This document shows positions 1 through 9,238 of a DNA stretch of 64,000 nucleotides, in pieces. This DNA is from JAAYZX01 sp040770645. Its GTDB lineage: Bacteria > Actinomycetota > Thermoleophilia > RBG-16-64-13. The notes under the pieces were generated by a model. It was not told the DNA's origin and made no database searches. It was given only the letters and a program-made list of their open reading frames with translations. Each line of letters starts with the position of its first letter. Position 1 is the first letter of the stretch. Location of the stretch: assembly GCA_040770645.1 (NCBI GenBank), contig JAXGIS010000002.1, positions 233,757 through 297,756 on the forward strand, written 5' to 3'. The position numbers and the translations under genes were made by a program.

Positions 1-78
1 CTCCCAGCCGGTCGAGGAAGGCTTGGTACTTGTACATCTTGGCTATCACACGCACTGAACGCAACGGCGACGGCAGCA
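1..78 (-). other. Out-of-frame C-terminal continuation of the acyl-CoA synthetase, running off the window
   Basis: Restoring one G in the GGGGG run at 96–100 makes the upstream gene read on without the TAG at 79–81, through LPSPLRSVRVIAKMYKYQ and then FLDRLG to the window edge. A PSPxRAVRxLAxLxxY-like tail is typical of the end of this enzyme family. The alternative is a separate gene starting at the GTG that overlaps the TAG stop; I favour a frameshift because the sequence fits the family tail. Confidence 0.6.
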
Positions 79-2196
79 CTACCGTGGAGAAGGGACCCCC
101 TCTCCGAACACCGCGCGCTGGATGGGCCGCACCGATACGTTGATGATGGGTTTGCGGTACGCCCGCATCAGTTCCGCCACCCACTTGATGAAGTCGCCCT
201 CACGGAAACGGTACTTCTCCGGATCGGGTAGGCTACCGCCCACGTACATACCCGACCGCTCCTGCACGCGCTTGACCTCGTCGATCACCCGCAACGGCGA
301 CGTGACCATGCCGATGACTCCAAGAACCACCACCGCATCCACCGCCTCCGAGCGCACCACCGCTTCGATGGCCTTCTCTGCCACTCCATCCCTGATATTC
401 CCCACCAAGTCCACGGGGTTGCCACGGCTCCAGTAGGGGGGCAGCACCCGGTCTATCTCTCCGATCACCTCGTTAGATAGCTCGGCAAGGAGCAGACCGC
501 TACGCGCGACTTCGTCCGCCGCCACCACACCCCAACCGCCGCCCATGGTCACCACCGCCACCCGGCGTCCACGTGGTAGCGGTAGATACGAGAGGGCGAA
601 CGCCAAGTCGATGAACTCGTCGGGATCGGTGGTGGCAATGATCCCGCACTGGCGCACTACGGCCTCGAAGACGCGCTGTGAGCCCGCCATGGCTCCCGTG
701 TGGCTGGCTGCCGCCCTGGCACCGTACTCGCTGGCACCGCCCCGCAGGACGATGAAGGGCTTGCGCACCGCCGCCCGGCGCGCGGCTTCCATGAAGCGCC
801 GCCCGTCGTCGAGACCCTCGATGTAATCGAGTATCAACCCGGTTTGGGGGTCGTCGCAGAAGTAGTTGAGAAGATCCGTGGCCGTGGCCAATGCCTCGTT
901 TCCAATGCCCACGAACTTGCCCACGCCGCCGTGCCGCTCCTCGGCCGAGGCCATGAGCTGCACCCCCATGTTGCCGGAGTGCGAGAGGAAGCTCGCCGGA
1001 CCCGGCCCCGGCTGGGTGATGACGCCACCCGTCCCGTAGAAGCGCCGCCACGATGACATGGCCCCCACGCAGTTGGGGCCGATCATGGCCATGCCCGCAT
1101 CCGAGGCTATCTGAGCTATCTCCCGCTCCATGACGGCGCCTTCGGGCCCCGCCTCCGAGAATCCCCCGCTGATGATGACCACGGCCTTCACGCCCAGTTG
1201 CGCGCACTCCTCCACCACTTCTTTCACGGCAGCCGCCGGAACGGCGATAATGGCCAGATCGGGTACGGTTGGAAGCTCGGATAGGCTCGGGTACGCCGCC
1301 CGGCCAAAGACATCACGATCGTGCGGATTGATGGGGTAAATGGGGCCGGGGAAGCCACCGGAGACAATATTGATGGTGATGACCCCTCCCCACTTGGCTA
1401 CGTCATTTGACGCTCCCACAATGGCCACGCTGTCCGGATAGAAAACGGCGTTCAAGGCCTTCCGCTCCAGGGGCAGACGTGCGGGCGGCGGCGCTGTCGG
1501 TTCCGCCAGGGTCACCAAAGCGTCCACCGCCACCGGACGGCGGCCTTCCACCAGCATGGGGTTGATATCCACTTCCGCGATCTCAGGATGGTCCAGCGCC
1601 ATCTGGCCGACGGCTCTGATGGTGTTGACCAATGTGTCGCGGTCCACGGAGGGCGCGCCCCGAAACTCCCCGAGCAGACGAACCGAGCTGATCTCGTCAA
1701 GGAGCTCACTCGCCTCGCGTTCATCGAGCGGTGCCACCCCGAACACCACATCTTGGAGCGCTTCTGTCAGTACACCACCCAAGCCGAACATCACCACGGG
1801 GCCGAACTGATGATCCCGCGACATACCGACGACGAATTCGCGGCCCCCCGGGATCATCTGCTCCACCAGGACGCCTTCCAGAGTGACGGGGGCACGACGT
1901 ACGAGCGTTTCGAAACCGCTGCGCGCGCCGGCGTCGTCCGCGATATCCAGGAGCACCAGTCCTGCGTCCGACTTGTGCTGGATCTCAGGCGACAGCCCCT
2001 TCATCACTACCGGGTACCCCAGCCTGCCGGCGACTTCGACCGCCTCATCGGCAGAGCGCACGGGCGCACCCTCCACCACCGGGATGCCGTAGGCTGCGAA
2101 CAACGCCTTGGCCTCCGCCTCATCCAGCGCCCGTCGGCCGACCGCCAGCGCCCGCTCCACAATATGCCGGCCCGGTGCCGCCGACTCCACCGTCAT
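79..2196 (-). CDS. ADP-forming acetate/acyl-CoA synthetase, beta-alpha fusion (3' end frameshifted)
   Basis: Interconverts acyl-CoA, ADP and phosphate with the free acid, ATP and CoA, so it can make ATP from acetyl-CoA during fermentation. The N-terminal ~235 residues are an ATP-grasp domain (YPVVMKGLSPEIQHKSDAG). A CoA-binding Rossmann domain follows from about residue 250 (SVAIVGASNDVAKWGG), then ligase domains with SHSGNMG and AASHTGAMAG, the latter a conserved His-containing segment. ATP-grasp first, CoA-binding second is the reverse of the Pat/PatZ-type order. The ATG at 2196 follows GGGAGGAG. The reading frame stops at 79, but the homologous C-terminus continues in another frame (next entry). 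Family is certain; substrate (acetate, propionate, aryl acids) is not visible. Confidence 0.9.
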   Translation of the reverse strand: MTVESAAPGRHIVERALAVGRRALDEAEAKALFAAYGIPVVEGAPVRSADEAVEVAGRLGYPVVMKGLSPEIQHKSDAGLVLLDIADDAGARSGFETLVRRAPVTLEGVLVEQMIPGGREFVVGMSRDHQFGPVVMFGLGGVLTEALQDVVFGVAPLDEREASELLDEISSVRLLGEFRGAPSVDRDTLVNTIRAVGQMALDHPEIAEVDINPMLVEGRRPVAVDALVTLAEPTAPPPARLPLERKALNAVFYPDSVAIVGASNDVAKWGGVITINIVSGGFPGPIYPINPHDRDVFGRAAYPSLSELPTVPDLAIIAVPAAAVKEVVEECAQLGVKAVVIISGGFSEAGPEGAVMEREIAQIASDAGMAMIGPNCVGAMSSWRRFYGTGGVITQPGPGPASFLSHSGNMGVQLMASAEERHGGVGKFVGIGNEALATATDLLNYFCDDPQTGLILDYIEGLDDGRRFMEAARRAAVRKPFIVLRGGASEYGARAAASHTGAMAGSQRVFEAVVRQCGIIATTDPDEFIDLAFALSYLPLPRGRRVAVVTMGGGWGVVAADEVARSGLLLAELSNEVIGEIDRVLPPYWSRGNPVDLVGNIRDGVAEKAIEAVVRSEAVDAVVVLGVIGMVTSPLRVIDEVKRVQERSGMYVGGSLPDPEKYRFREGDFIKWVAELMRAYRKPIINVSVRPIQRAVFGEGVPSPR

Positions 2197-2380
2197 GATG
2201 CTCCTCCCTTGCTTTGCGTGGCCTACTCCCTCAATCGCTCCATAAGAATGAGAGATGGATTGTACCCCGGGTCACGGCCGCTCCATGCGTAATCGCACCG
2301 CCGCCGCACCCACACACCCCTCAGCCGGGGGATCCATCGTTCATGCGGGTGCGCACACCGGCCGGGAGACCGAAATGGGA

Positions 2381-2739
2381 TGGTGGAGGCGGCGGGAATC
2401 GAACCCGCGTCCGAAACTCGTCTGGAGAAGGCTTCTACGGGTGTAGCCCCTACTACAGTGTCTCGCTCCGCGCCCCCGTAGGAGCTGGGTGCGCTCGGCC
2501 AGTCACCTCATTGTCCCTCGGGCGCCGGTGACCCTCGCCTGCGGTAAGTCCACCTAGCTGATGCCGCGACCCTCCCCGGCGGACACGGGAGGCGCGACAG
2601 GCGCCTAAACTAGGTTAGGCGGCCAGAGCAAGTTCTTGCTTGCCAGTTGTGTTTTTCCAGCCTGTTTAACGAGAACGGCCGGGATCTCGACCCGCTACCC
2701 TCACTCAGACCTGAGCCCCGTCGAAACCATGTCGCCCCC
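2381..2739 (-). ncRNA. ssrA: tmRNA (transfer-messenger RNA)
   Basis: Rescues stalled ribosomes together with SmpB, whose gene lies at 8.7–9.1 kb. On the minus strand the RNA begins GGGGGCGACATGG (2739 downward) and ends in a tRNA-like T arm, GGTTCGATTCC, plus an encoded CCA (2381–2383). The 5' GGGGGCG pairs with the 3' CGCCUCC as the acceptor stem. The tag reading frame ends GKQELALAA followed by TAA; ALAA is the usual protease-recognition terminus. The exact resume codon is uncertain (…KNTTGKQELALAA). Length ~359 nt is normal for a one-piece tmRNA. Confidence 0.97.
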
Positions 2740-2793
2740 ACGAAGGTGGCAACCCCAACGTGAACACGGCGTCCTTGAGAGGTTGCATGAGAC

Positions 2794-2799
2794 ATTATA
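2794..2799 (-). promoter_or_regulatory. Probable -10 box of the ssrA promoter
   Basis: A perfect TATAAT on the minus strand lies 54 nt upstream of the mature tmRNA 5' end, which would leave a short leader for RNase P to remove. No good -35 hexamer is seen at 16–18 nt (CGAACC at best). Two direct copies of GGTTCGCACGG (+ strand, 2818–2848) flank the -35 region. The rest of 2740–2942 holds nothing else I recognise. Confidence 0.5.
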
Positions 2800-2942
2800 C
2801 GCGGATCGCGCAATGGTGGTTCGCACGGTGGCGGTTCGCACGGTAACGCTTGGTTGCTCGCCGCCCCCTTGGCCGCTCCACATCCGCCGTTGCGCCGACC
2901 GGCTCATCCTAACCCCTAGACCGCCGCCTGCGGCAACCGCCC

Positions 2943-3494
2943 CTAGAAGGGGAGTGGATTTCCCACCCTGTCCAGGAAACACACTTCCGTGGTTGCCTTG
3001 CGCGGACGAGGCCGTTTCTCGTACTCACCCTCGAGCGGATAGCCGATGGGGAACATACCCACACACTCCCAGCCGGCAGGAGCTCCCAGGGCTCGACACA
3101 CGGCGGGTCCATCGACGAGGGACACCCACACCGAGGCCAGACCCAACTCCACCGCCTGCAGAAAGAGATTCTGACCGGCGATGCCGCAATCCACCAAATA
3201 AAATGGCTTGCCTTGATGGATTTCGCCTTCTTCGGGCACACCCAGAACCACTATCACAACCGACGCCTCGGCAACGGCCCCGCGGGCCGGGTTGTCTTCG
3301 GTCAGGGCGGCTAATATTTTTCTTCTGGTCTCGGATGAACGCACTGCTACGAAGCGCCAGGGCTGCTCGTTCTTCCAAGACGGGGCACGGCGGGCCGCCT
3401 CCAGGATGGTCGCCAGATCCTGGTCGCTCACCTGACGCTCATAATCGAACACGCGCACGCTCCGGCGCCTCTCAATCGCCTTCCTCACATCCAC
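2943..3494 (-). CDS. Nitroreductase family FMN oxidoreductase
   Basis: A 183-residue NAD(P)H-dependent flavoprotein of the nitroreductase fold. The N-terminal AIERRRSVRVFD and APSWKNEQPWRFVAV segments are the family's FMN-binding region, and GIAGQNLFLQAVELGLASVW is the conserved central helix. The GTG start at 3494 shares its first base with the TAG stop of alr (TAGTG), so translation is probably coupled. It is the last gene of ortA–ortB–alr–nitroreductase. Substrate is unknown; the operon position suggests a redox step linked to amino-acid fermentation, which is inference. A short C-terminus is normal for the small members of the family. Confidence 0.85.
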   Translation of the reverse strand: MDVRKAIERRRSVRVFDYERQVSDQDLATILEAARRAPSWKNEQPWRFVAVRSSETRRKILAALTEDNPARGAVAEASVVIVVLGVPEEGEIHQGKPFYLVDCGIAGQNLFLQAVELGLASVWVSLVDGPAVCRALGAPAGWECVGMFPIGYPLEGEYEKRPRPRKATTEVCFLDRVGNPLPF

Positions 3495-4693
3495 TACTCT
3501 GCCTCCTCTATCATCGCCTCCACCGGCACAGGTTCACCCACAGCCTCCTCGCCGGCTTCGGAAACGATCTCGTTCGTGAAGACCCGCACGGCCCAGCGCA
3601 GCCTGATGGCGCAGGTGATCTCGTAGTTGATGGTGCCCACCCAGGCAGAGACCTCCTCGGCCGTTGTACAGACTGAGCCCTCCGAACCGATGAGGGTCAC
3701 CACGTCGCCCGGCACAACACCGTCCTCGTTATTGCCCAGGTCCACCGCGAAGGAATCCATGGAGACCCGCCCAACCATGGGCCGGCGTCGGCCCCGGATC
3801 ACCACTTCGCCACGATTACCCAAGGCGCGGAACACTCCATCCGCGTAGCCCACCGGGATCAACGCCACCACACGTTCGTTGGTTGGGCGAAAAGTGAGCC
3901 CGTACCCCACGCCCTCACCCGGGCGCACGCGTTTGGTCATAACTACCATGGACGTCCAACTGAGCACGGGGCGCAACCCTTCAGCGCGCGCGTCCGCCTG
4001 AAAGGGCGACATCCCATAGATGCCGATGCCGCAACGCACCATATCGAAGTGCGACTCGGGGTAACGTACGGTGGCCGCGCTGTTGGCCGCGTGCACCAAC
4101 GCCTGCGGATAGGTGGCGTGCACGCGTTCCACACAAGGGTAGAAGCGTTGAAGTTGCTGGGCCACAAGATTGGGTTCGGCCGCGGCGTTGGCGAAGTGGG
4201 TCATCACACCCACCACCTTCACGTTCCGCGCCACGCGTACAGTATCCAGAAATGTCTCGAACTCGCGCCCTGGATACAACCCCTGACGGTTCATGCCCGT
4301 ATCGATTTTGACGTGAACCCGTAGCGGAGTTCCGACTGAAGGCAGGTGAGCGAGCATCTCTCCCACGTCCGGCGACACCACGGCCACTTCCACATCGCGC
4401 CGAGCCATCTCCACCAGCTGATCCAAGCCGTACAACGGGCCCATCACCAGCACAGGCGCCGTGATCCCCGCGTCCCGCAACTCCACGGCTTCCTCGGCGG
4501 TGGCCACTGCCAAGCCGTAACCCCCGGCGTCGAGCACGGCACGTGCCACCGGCACCGCACCGTGGCCGTAGGCATCAGCTTTGACCGCTGCCATGAAACG
4601 CGTGCCCGCCGCCGTGCGCGAACGCATGAAGGCGACGTTATGGCGAACGGCCCCTAGATCTATGCTGACCAGACTGCGAGGAGAACGATCCAT
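3494..4693 (-). CDS. alr: Alanine racemase
   Basis: PLP enzyme interconverting L- and D-alanine. The PLP lysine is K38 in VKADAYGHG; other family landmarks are HAANSAA, CGIGIYG, the GVGYGLTF segment and GRVSMD. At 399 residues it is slightly longer than usual because of an acidic C-terminal tail. It follows ortB by 131 nt. OrtAB releases D-alanine, so here Alr may feed that D-alanine into L-alanine/pyruvate metabolism as well as supplying peptidoglycan (inference). Ornithine clusters often carry a racemase of the same fold (Orr), but the motifs here are those of a true alanine racemase. Confidence 0.93.
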   Translation of the reverse strand: MDRSPRSLVSIDLGAVRHNVAFMRSRTAAGTRFMAAVKADAYGHGAVPVARAVLDAGGYGLAVATAEEAVELRDAGITAPVLVMGPLYGLDQLVEMARRDVEVAVVSPDVGEMLAHLPSVGTPLRVHVKIDTGMNRQGLYPGREFETFLDTVRVARNVKVVGVMTHFANAAAEPNLVAQQLQRFYPCVERVHATYPQALVHAANSAATVRYPESHFDMVRCGIGIYGMSPFQADARAEGLRPVLSWTSMVVMTKRVRPGEGVGYGLTFRPTNERVVALIPVGYADGVFRALGNRGEVVIRGRRRPMVGRVSMDSFAVDLGNNEDGVVPGDVVTLIGSEGSVCTTAEEVSAWVGTINYEITCAIRLRWAVRVFTNEIVSEAGEEAVGEPVPVEAMIEEAE

Positions 4694-4824
4694 CCCACCG
4701 CGTCAGAGTGCGGGAAGTGCAGGGTTGCTGGGCGCGACCTCATGGCGACGTGTGTCGCGCCCACCCACATCGGGCTCGCTCAAGGCATGTTCATCCATAT
4801 TGTCCACCGGCAGAGGCCGGCATT

Positions 4825-6247
4825 TCACCCCCCACACGTGGTCAGCAACTGCACGCAGTCGTCAACGGCCATATTCGTTTCCGAGGCCAGATACTCTACC
4901 TCGGAATCCGTGAGGTCGTCAGCCCCGATCCCCAACGCACTCAGCCTCCCCCGTAGATAGGAGGCCCGGATGCGTTGCAGATCCACCTCCTGGTAGTCCA
5001 CCTGCTCCGGCCCCTCGGGGATGGCGATGACCTCACCCGGCCGATCCAGGGACGCAGGCCCTCTCACCACCTGCACGCCTTCCCGCCGGGCAAAAGTCAG
5101 TTGCGCCGTGGGGTGTTTGCCGGCCCCCGTGTACTCGGTCTCCTGCACCACCACGATCTCGTCGGTGGCCAACTCCTGGGCCAGCTTGAAAGCCGCGCAA
5201 AGCGAAGTATTGCCGGCCGGGCCCCTCTCCAGGCCTTCAAGCTCAGCCATGAGCTGCGTCATGTAGAACACCGGGCCTTGCTTGACCGTGAGGTAGCGAT
5301 GGGCGTAACGCAGCGGCCGAGCCGCATTGTAGGGCACATCTGCTCGATCGGGATTGGTGAAGAAGGGCACGCCGAATCCGGTGTGGCCGGTGGTGAAGCT
5401 CTTGCGATTGAACTGAGTGTCACTGGCCATGTGCAGCCCGGTGAGGTCCACGCTGACCGCCACCACCTGGGTGGAGCCACACCCGGCTTTGAGCATTCCC
5501 CGGGCGGTGCCCGTTACGTTGCCCCCACCGGCGTGCGTCACCACCACCGCCGCCGGCTCTCTGCCGTATTCTGTCACTACTTCCTGGATGATCTCCTGAC
5601 CCAGGGTTTCGATGCCCGAGACGGAGAACGGCGTGTACAAGGAGGCGTTGAAATACCCGGTCTGCTCCAGCAGCAACAGGTGCATGTAGAAGAGTTCGGG
5701 TCCCACGGTCATCCGCCAGACTTCCGCGCCGTAGGCCTCGCAGGCCCGACCCTTCTCCAGAATCTCAGGCTGCCCCACTCCCCGAGAATCGAAGGTCTCC
5801 TGCACGATGATGCATCTCTGGTTCTGCATGGCGGACATGGACGCCACCGCCGCTCCGTAGTTGCCCGATGTGGCCGCGATCACTCCCGGGTAACCACGTC
5901 GCTTGGACTCATACACGGAGACACTGGCCCGGCGCGCTTTGAAGCTGCCGGAGGCGTTGCAGGCCTCATCCTTGACCAGAATACGTGCCCCTTGCCGGGA
6001 GGCGCCAGCTCCTGGCCAGTCGCGACAGGTTCCGCAACTCGATCAGCGGCGTGTCGCCCACTTTGTACTTACGCTGAATGGCGGCGACGTCGTTGAGCGA
6101 GTAACCGGTTGCCGCCATGAGCCCCTCGTAGTCATATTCGAGGCGCCCCAAGCGGAAGTCGGCGTAGTCGATCCCCGCAGCGGCACGCAGGATCTGAGCT
6201 GCCCGGCCCATGACGGCGTCGTAGCCGAGATCGCGCCCGGCACTCAT
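4825..6247 (-). CDS. ortB: 2-amino-4-oxopentanoate thiolase subunit beta (frameshifted)
   Basis: PLP subunit of the thiolase that, in ornithine fermentation, cleaves 2-amino-4-oxopentanoate with CoA to D-alanine and acetyl-CoA. The N-terminus has YDYEGLMAATGYSLNDV and GDTPLIELRNLSRLAR. The middle has the PLP-lysine segment VKDEACNASGSFKARRAS, followed by ATSGNYGAAVASMSAMQ and HAGGGNVTG. Two missing G residues, near 6011 and in the GGGG at 5988–5991, throw out the stretch between LAR and the PLP lysine; restoring both gives one ~474-residue protein of normal family length. The ATG at 6247 is the proposed start. It resembles threonine synthase by fold, but the neighbouring ortA settles the call. 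Confidence 0.85.
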
Positions 6248-6591
6248 GTGACCCGTCTCCACTCCGCCGGACGATGGCGCCGTTGCCCGCGTATCGAGAC
6301 CGTCCAAGATGGCACGGGCCTGCAACCCGGCTTCTATCAGTTCCGGCACAGGCTCACCGAAGTCGTGGCTGAACGGAGGATTGAGACCCAGCACCTCGCC
6401 CGAGACGCGGCGGCCCAGCAGAGTCTCCACTTCCACCACCTCTCCCACCCTGGGCTCCTCGGTCACAAAACCCTTCAGGCGACAATAGTATGGAACCCGT
6501 TTGGTGTCCTCGGGCAGGTGCCCGGTCCGCTCGTGCGGCTCCAGGATGACGAAACCGATCTCAACCCATGGCGTTGCGCAGCGGTACTCAT
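6248..6591 (-). CDS. ortA: 2-amino-4-oxopentanoate thiolase subunit alpha (frameshifted)
   Basis: Small partner subunit of OrtB. Diagnostic text is WVEIGFVILEPHERTG, LPEDTKRVPYYCRLKGF, then GEVVEVETLLGRRVSGE and SHDFGEPVPELIEAG. A good GGAGG sits 5 nt before ATG 6591 (MSTAAQR…), but that frame leaves the homologous frame after ~8 codons, so one base is probably missing near 6575. No stop separates it from ortB in the frame read here; the true stop is probably lost by a second indel near 6260–6330, though a natural fusion cannot be excluded. It is the first gene of the operon and is divergent from the MFS gene. Confidence 0.8.
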
Positions 6592-6824
6592 GACCGCCTC
6601 CTTGTCCGCCCACCGCCACAACGGTGGGCGCCTCATCGATCAATCCCCGGCCCGATCACGACCGGTGCACGTCGCGTTACCATGGTGCACTGAGCGCTCA
6701 ATGCTGTCAACGCTCTCAACCGGTCGGTAGTAAACTGCGGCTTGAGCGCGGACCTGCGCGGCCGGCACTGCCCGTGGCCCAGCGCCCTACACCCTCAACC
6801 ACCGGCCTGGAGGCCCAATTACCC

Positions 6825-8606
6825 ATGGAGTCACTCTCTCCCGGCAAAGACACTGCCACCCGTAACCCTGTTCCTCCCGCAACCACCCCTTATCCCGGTC
6901 GCTGGGGAGTGTTGGCGGTCTTGTGCATCGGGCTCTTCATGTTGCTCTTGGACAGCACCATCGTCAACATTGCCATTCCTTCCATCATGGAGAGTTTTCG
7001 CACGGGGTTCAGCGAGATTGAATGGGTGATCAACGCATACCTGCTGGTGTTTGCCGTGTCGCTCATCACCATGGGCCGCCTCGGCGACATGTTCGGTAGG
7101 CGTCTGTTGTTCGTATCAGGCCTCACCCTGTTCTCGCTGGCTTCACTGGCCTGCGGTCTGGCTCCCTCCGTTGGTTGGCTTATCGCCTTCCGCGCCATCC
7201 AGGGCCTGGGGGGGTCGATGATGATGCCGGCCACGCTGTCCATCATCGCCAGCGTTTTCCCACCCGAACAACGTGGCGCGGCCATGGGCATCTGGGGCGG
7301 GGTGATAGGCGTGGCCACGGCAGCAGGCCCCGTCTTGGGTGGTCTCATCATCGACGGGGTGTCCTTCAGCAGGCTGTTTCAAGGCCAATCCTGGCCGTAC
7401 ATCTTTCTCGTGAACGTGCCCATCGGCATTGTGCTGTTCGGACTCAGCCTCCGCATCATCCCGGAATCCCGCGACACGGCACATTCCCATCGGTTAGACC
7501 TGCCCGGCATCGTGATGTTGAGCGCGGCACTGTTCTGCCTCACCTTCGCCCTGATCGAGGGTCAGAACTACGGCTGGGGTTCGCCCACCATTCTGGCGTT
7601 GTTCGGCGCGGCTGCGGCCGGCCTGGTGATATTCGTCCTGGTGGAGCGCCGGCAACCGGAGCCGCTTATGCGTCTGGAGCTCTTTCGTTCACGCACTTTC
7701 AGCGTGGCCAACATCTGTGGTGCCGTTCTAAGCGCCGGCATGATGGGGCTCTTCTTCTTACTTCCGGTGTTCTTCCAGTCCATCCTCAGCTACAGCGCGA
7801 TCAAAACCGGCCTGCTGCTCACCCCCCTCAGCGCCGCCGTGGTCGTGGCCTCCCCATTCTCAGGCTGGCTATCCGACCGCGTCGGCAGCCGGTGGCTCAT
7901 CTCCGCGGGCATGCTTATCACCGCCGCCGGTTTTCTGCTCACGCGACCCCATTTCAGCCTGGGCCTGAGCACCTCGGCTCTCCTCCTACCTTTCGTGATC
8001 GCCGGCCTGGGGATCGGACTGGTCTCGGCGCCCATGACGTCGGCGGTCATGGCCAGTGCTCCGCTGGCGCAGGCGGGCGCCGCGTCCGGCATTCTTTCCA
8101 CCATGCGTCAGCTCGGTTCTGTGATGGGCATCGCCGTCATGGGCGCGGTCCTGCAGAATCGAGTGGTAGCGTATACGCGGGCCGCGGTTGGCGAACAGCT
8201 ATCTTCCCTCCCCTTCATACCGGCCGACGTCAAGACCACCATCATGGACGCCGTGGGCAGCATGGCGTCCCGCCTGGGAGAGATGCGTGGCGGTGGAGGA
8301 CCCGGCGGAGAGGGGATCATGGCTATGCTCCCGCCCCAACTCCGCGAAATGGTGGCGCAACTACCACCCCAGGCGCTCGCTTTCTTCCAGAAGCTCTTCA
8401 GCCGCGAGTTCTTCATGGAGCAGTTCGCGCGTGCCATGCGCACCACCATCCTGGTGGCCATCATCATTCTGCCGGTGGGAGCCGTTCTGGCCTTGCTCAT
8501 CAGAAGCCACGTGACACGTGCCGTGCCGGCACACGCCACCGACGCGGCACACGCCGCCAGCACGGCACACACCACCGACCCGGCCCAAGACGCGGATCCG
8601 GCATAG
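6825..8606 (+). CDS. MFS transporter, DHA2 (14-TM EmrB/QacA) family
   Basis: Proton-driven multidrug or metabolite exporter in the cytoplasmic membrane, 593 residues. Family landmarks are LDSTIVNIAIPSI in TM1, the loop motif GRLGDMFGRRLL, and antiporter motif C around GVIGVATAAGPVLGG. A long polar loop (residues ~470–540, Met/Pro/Gly-rich) precedes the last TM segment, as in EmrB. The ATG at 6825 has GGAGG 11 nt upstream; earlier starts would run into the divergent ortA leader. The C-terminus ends in an Ala/His/Thr/Asp-rich tail with repeats of TAHAA-like text. No MFP partner gene is adjacent. Substrate unknown. Confidence 0.9.
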   Translation: MESLSPGKDTATRNPVPPATTPYPGRWGVLAVLCIGLFMLLLDSTIVNIAIPSIMESFRTGFSEIEWVINAYLLVFAVSLITMGRLGDMFGRRLLFVSGLTLFSLASLACGLAPSVGWLIAFRAIQGLGGSMMMPATLSIIASVFPPEQRGAAMGIWGGVIGVATAAGPVLGGLIIDGVSFSRLFQGQSWPYIFLVNVPIGIVLFGLSLRIIPESRDTAHSHRLDLPGIVMLSAALFCLTFALIEGQNYGWGSPTILALFGAAAAGLVIFVLVERRQPEPLMRLELFRSRTFSVANICGAVLSAGMMGLFFLLPVFFQSILSYSAIKTGLLLTPLSAAVVVASPFSGWLSDRVGSRWLISAGMLITAAGFLLTRPHFSLGLSTSALLLPFVIAGLGIGLVSAPMTSAVMASAPLAQAGAASGILSTMRQLGSVMGIAVMGAVLQNRVVAYTRAAVGEQLSSLPFIPADVKTTIMDAVGSMASRLGEMRGGGGPGGEGIMAMLPPQLREMVAQLPPQALAFFQKLFSREFFMEQFARAMRTTILVAIIILPVGAVLALLIRSHVTRAVPAHATDAAHAASTAHTTDPAQDADPA

Positions 8607-8657
8607 AGGACAGAGGGCGCTCAAAGGCCGGGCAAAGGTCCGCGCCGGAGTTCGAGG

Positions 8658-9142
8658 TTACTCCCCGCGGTCGCGCTCTCGTCCGCGGCTCTTCACCGCC
8701 CGTTCGATCTCGCGCTGCGCGTCCTTCTTGGCCAGCGTCTGCCGCTTGTCGTACTGGGCCTTGCCGCGTGCCACGGCGATCTCCACCTTGGCCCGGCCGT
8801 CACGGAAATACATGCGGGTGGGAACCAACGTGTATCCGGTGGCTTTGACTTTGTTGGCCAGTTTGCGCAACTCACGGGCGTGGACCAGCAGCTTGCGATC
8901 GCGCATGGGGTCGTGGTTGAAGATGTTGCCGGCGGTGTAGGGGCTGATATGCACCCCGATCAGGTACAGTTCGCCGTCGTTCACGGCGGCGTAGGAATCG
9001 CGCAGGTTGGCGCGCCCCTCGCGTAGGGACTTGACCTCCGTCCCCACCAGAGCGATGCCCGCCTCCAGTCTGTCCTCGATAGGAAGTAGTCGTGGAAGGC
9101 TTTTTTGTTCTGTGCGATCAGCCTGATGCCGGTCTCTTTCAT
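8658..9142 (-). CDS. smpB: SsrA-binding protein SmpB (5' frameshift)
   Basis: Binds tmRNA (2.4–2.7 kb) and takes it to stalled ribosomes. Core text: AGIALVGTEVKSLREGRANL, HISPYTAGNIFNHDPMRDRKLL, GYTLVPTRMYF and a basic C-terminal tail. The true N-terminus, METGIRLIAQNKKAFHDYF-like, begins at ATG 9142 behind GAGGAG, in a different frame. One base is missing near 9080 in the TTCCTATCGAG stretch that joins HDYFL to IEDRLEAG. The restored length is ~161 residues, normal for SmpB. Confidence 0.93.
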
Positions 9143-9238
9143 GGCTCCTCGAGTATATCCGCATCAAGACCCCACGCCGAGAGCGGCGGGCTCGTTCCAG
9201 TCGAGTACGGACCATTCCAAGCGGCGGTCCCTCCTCGG

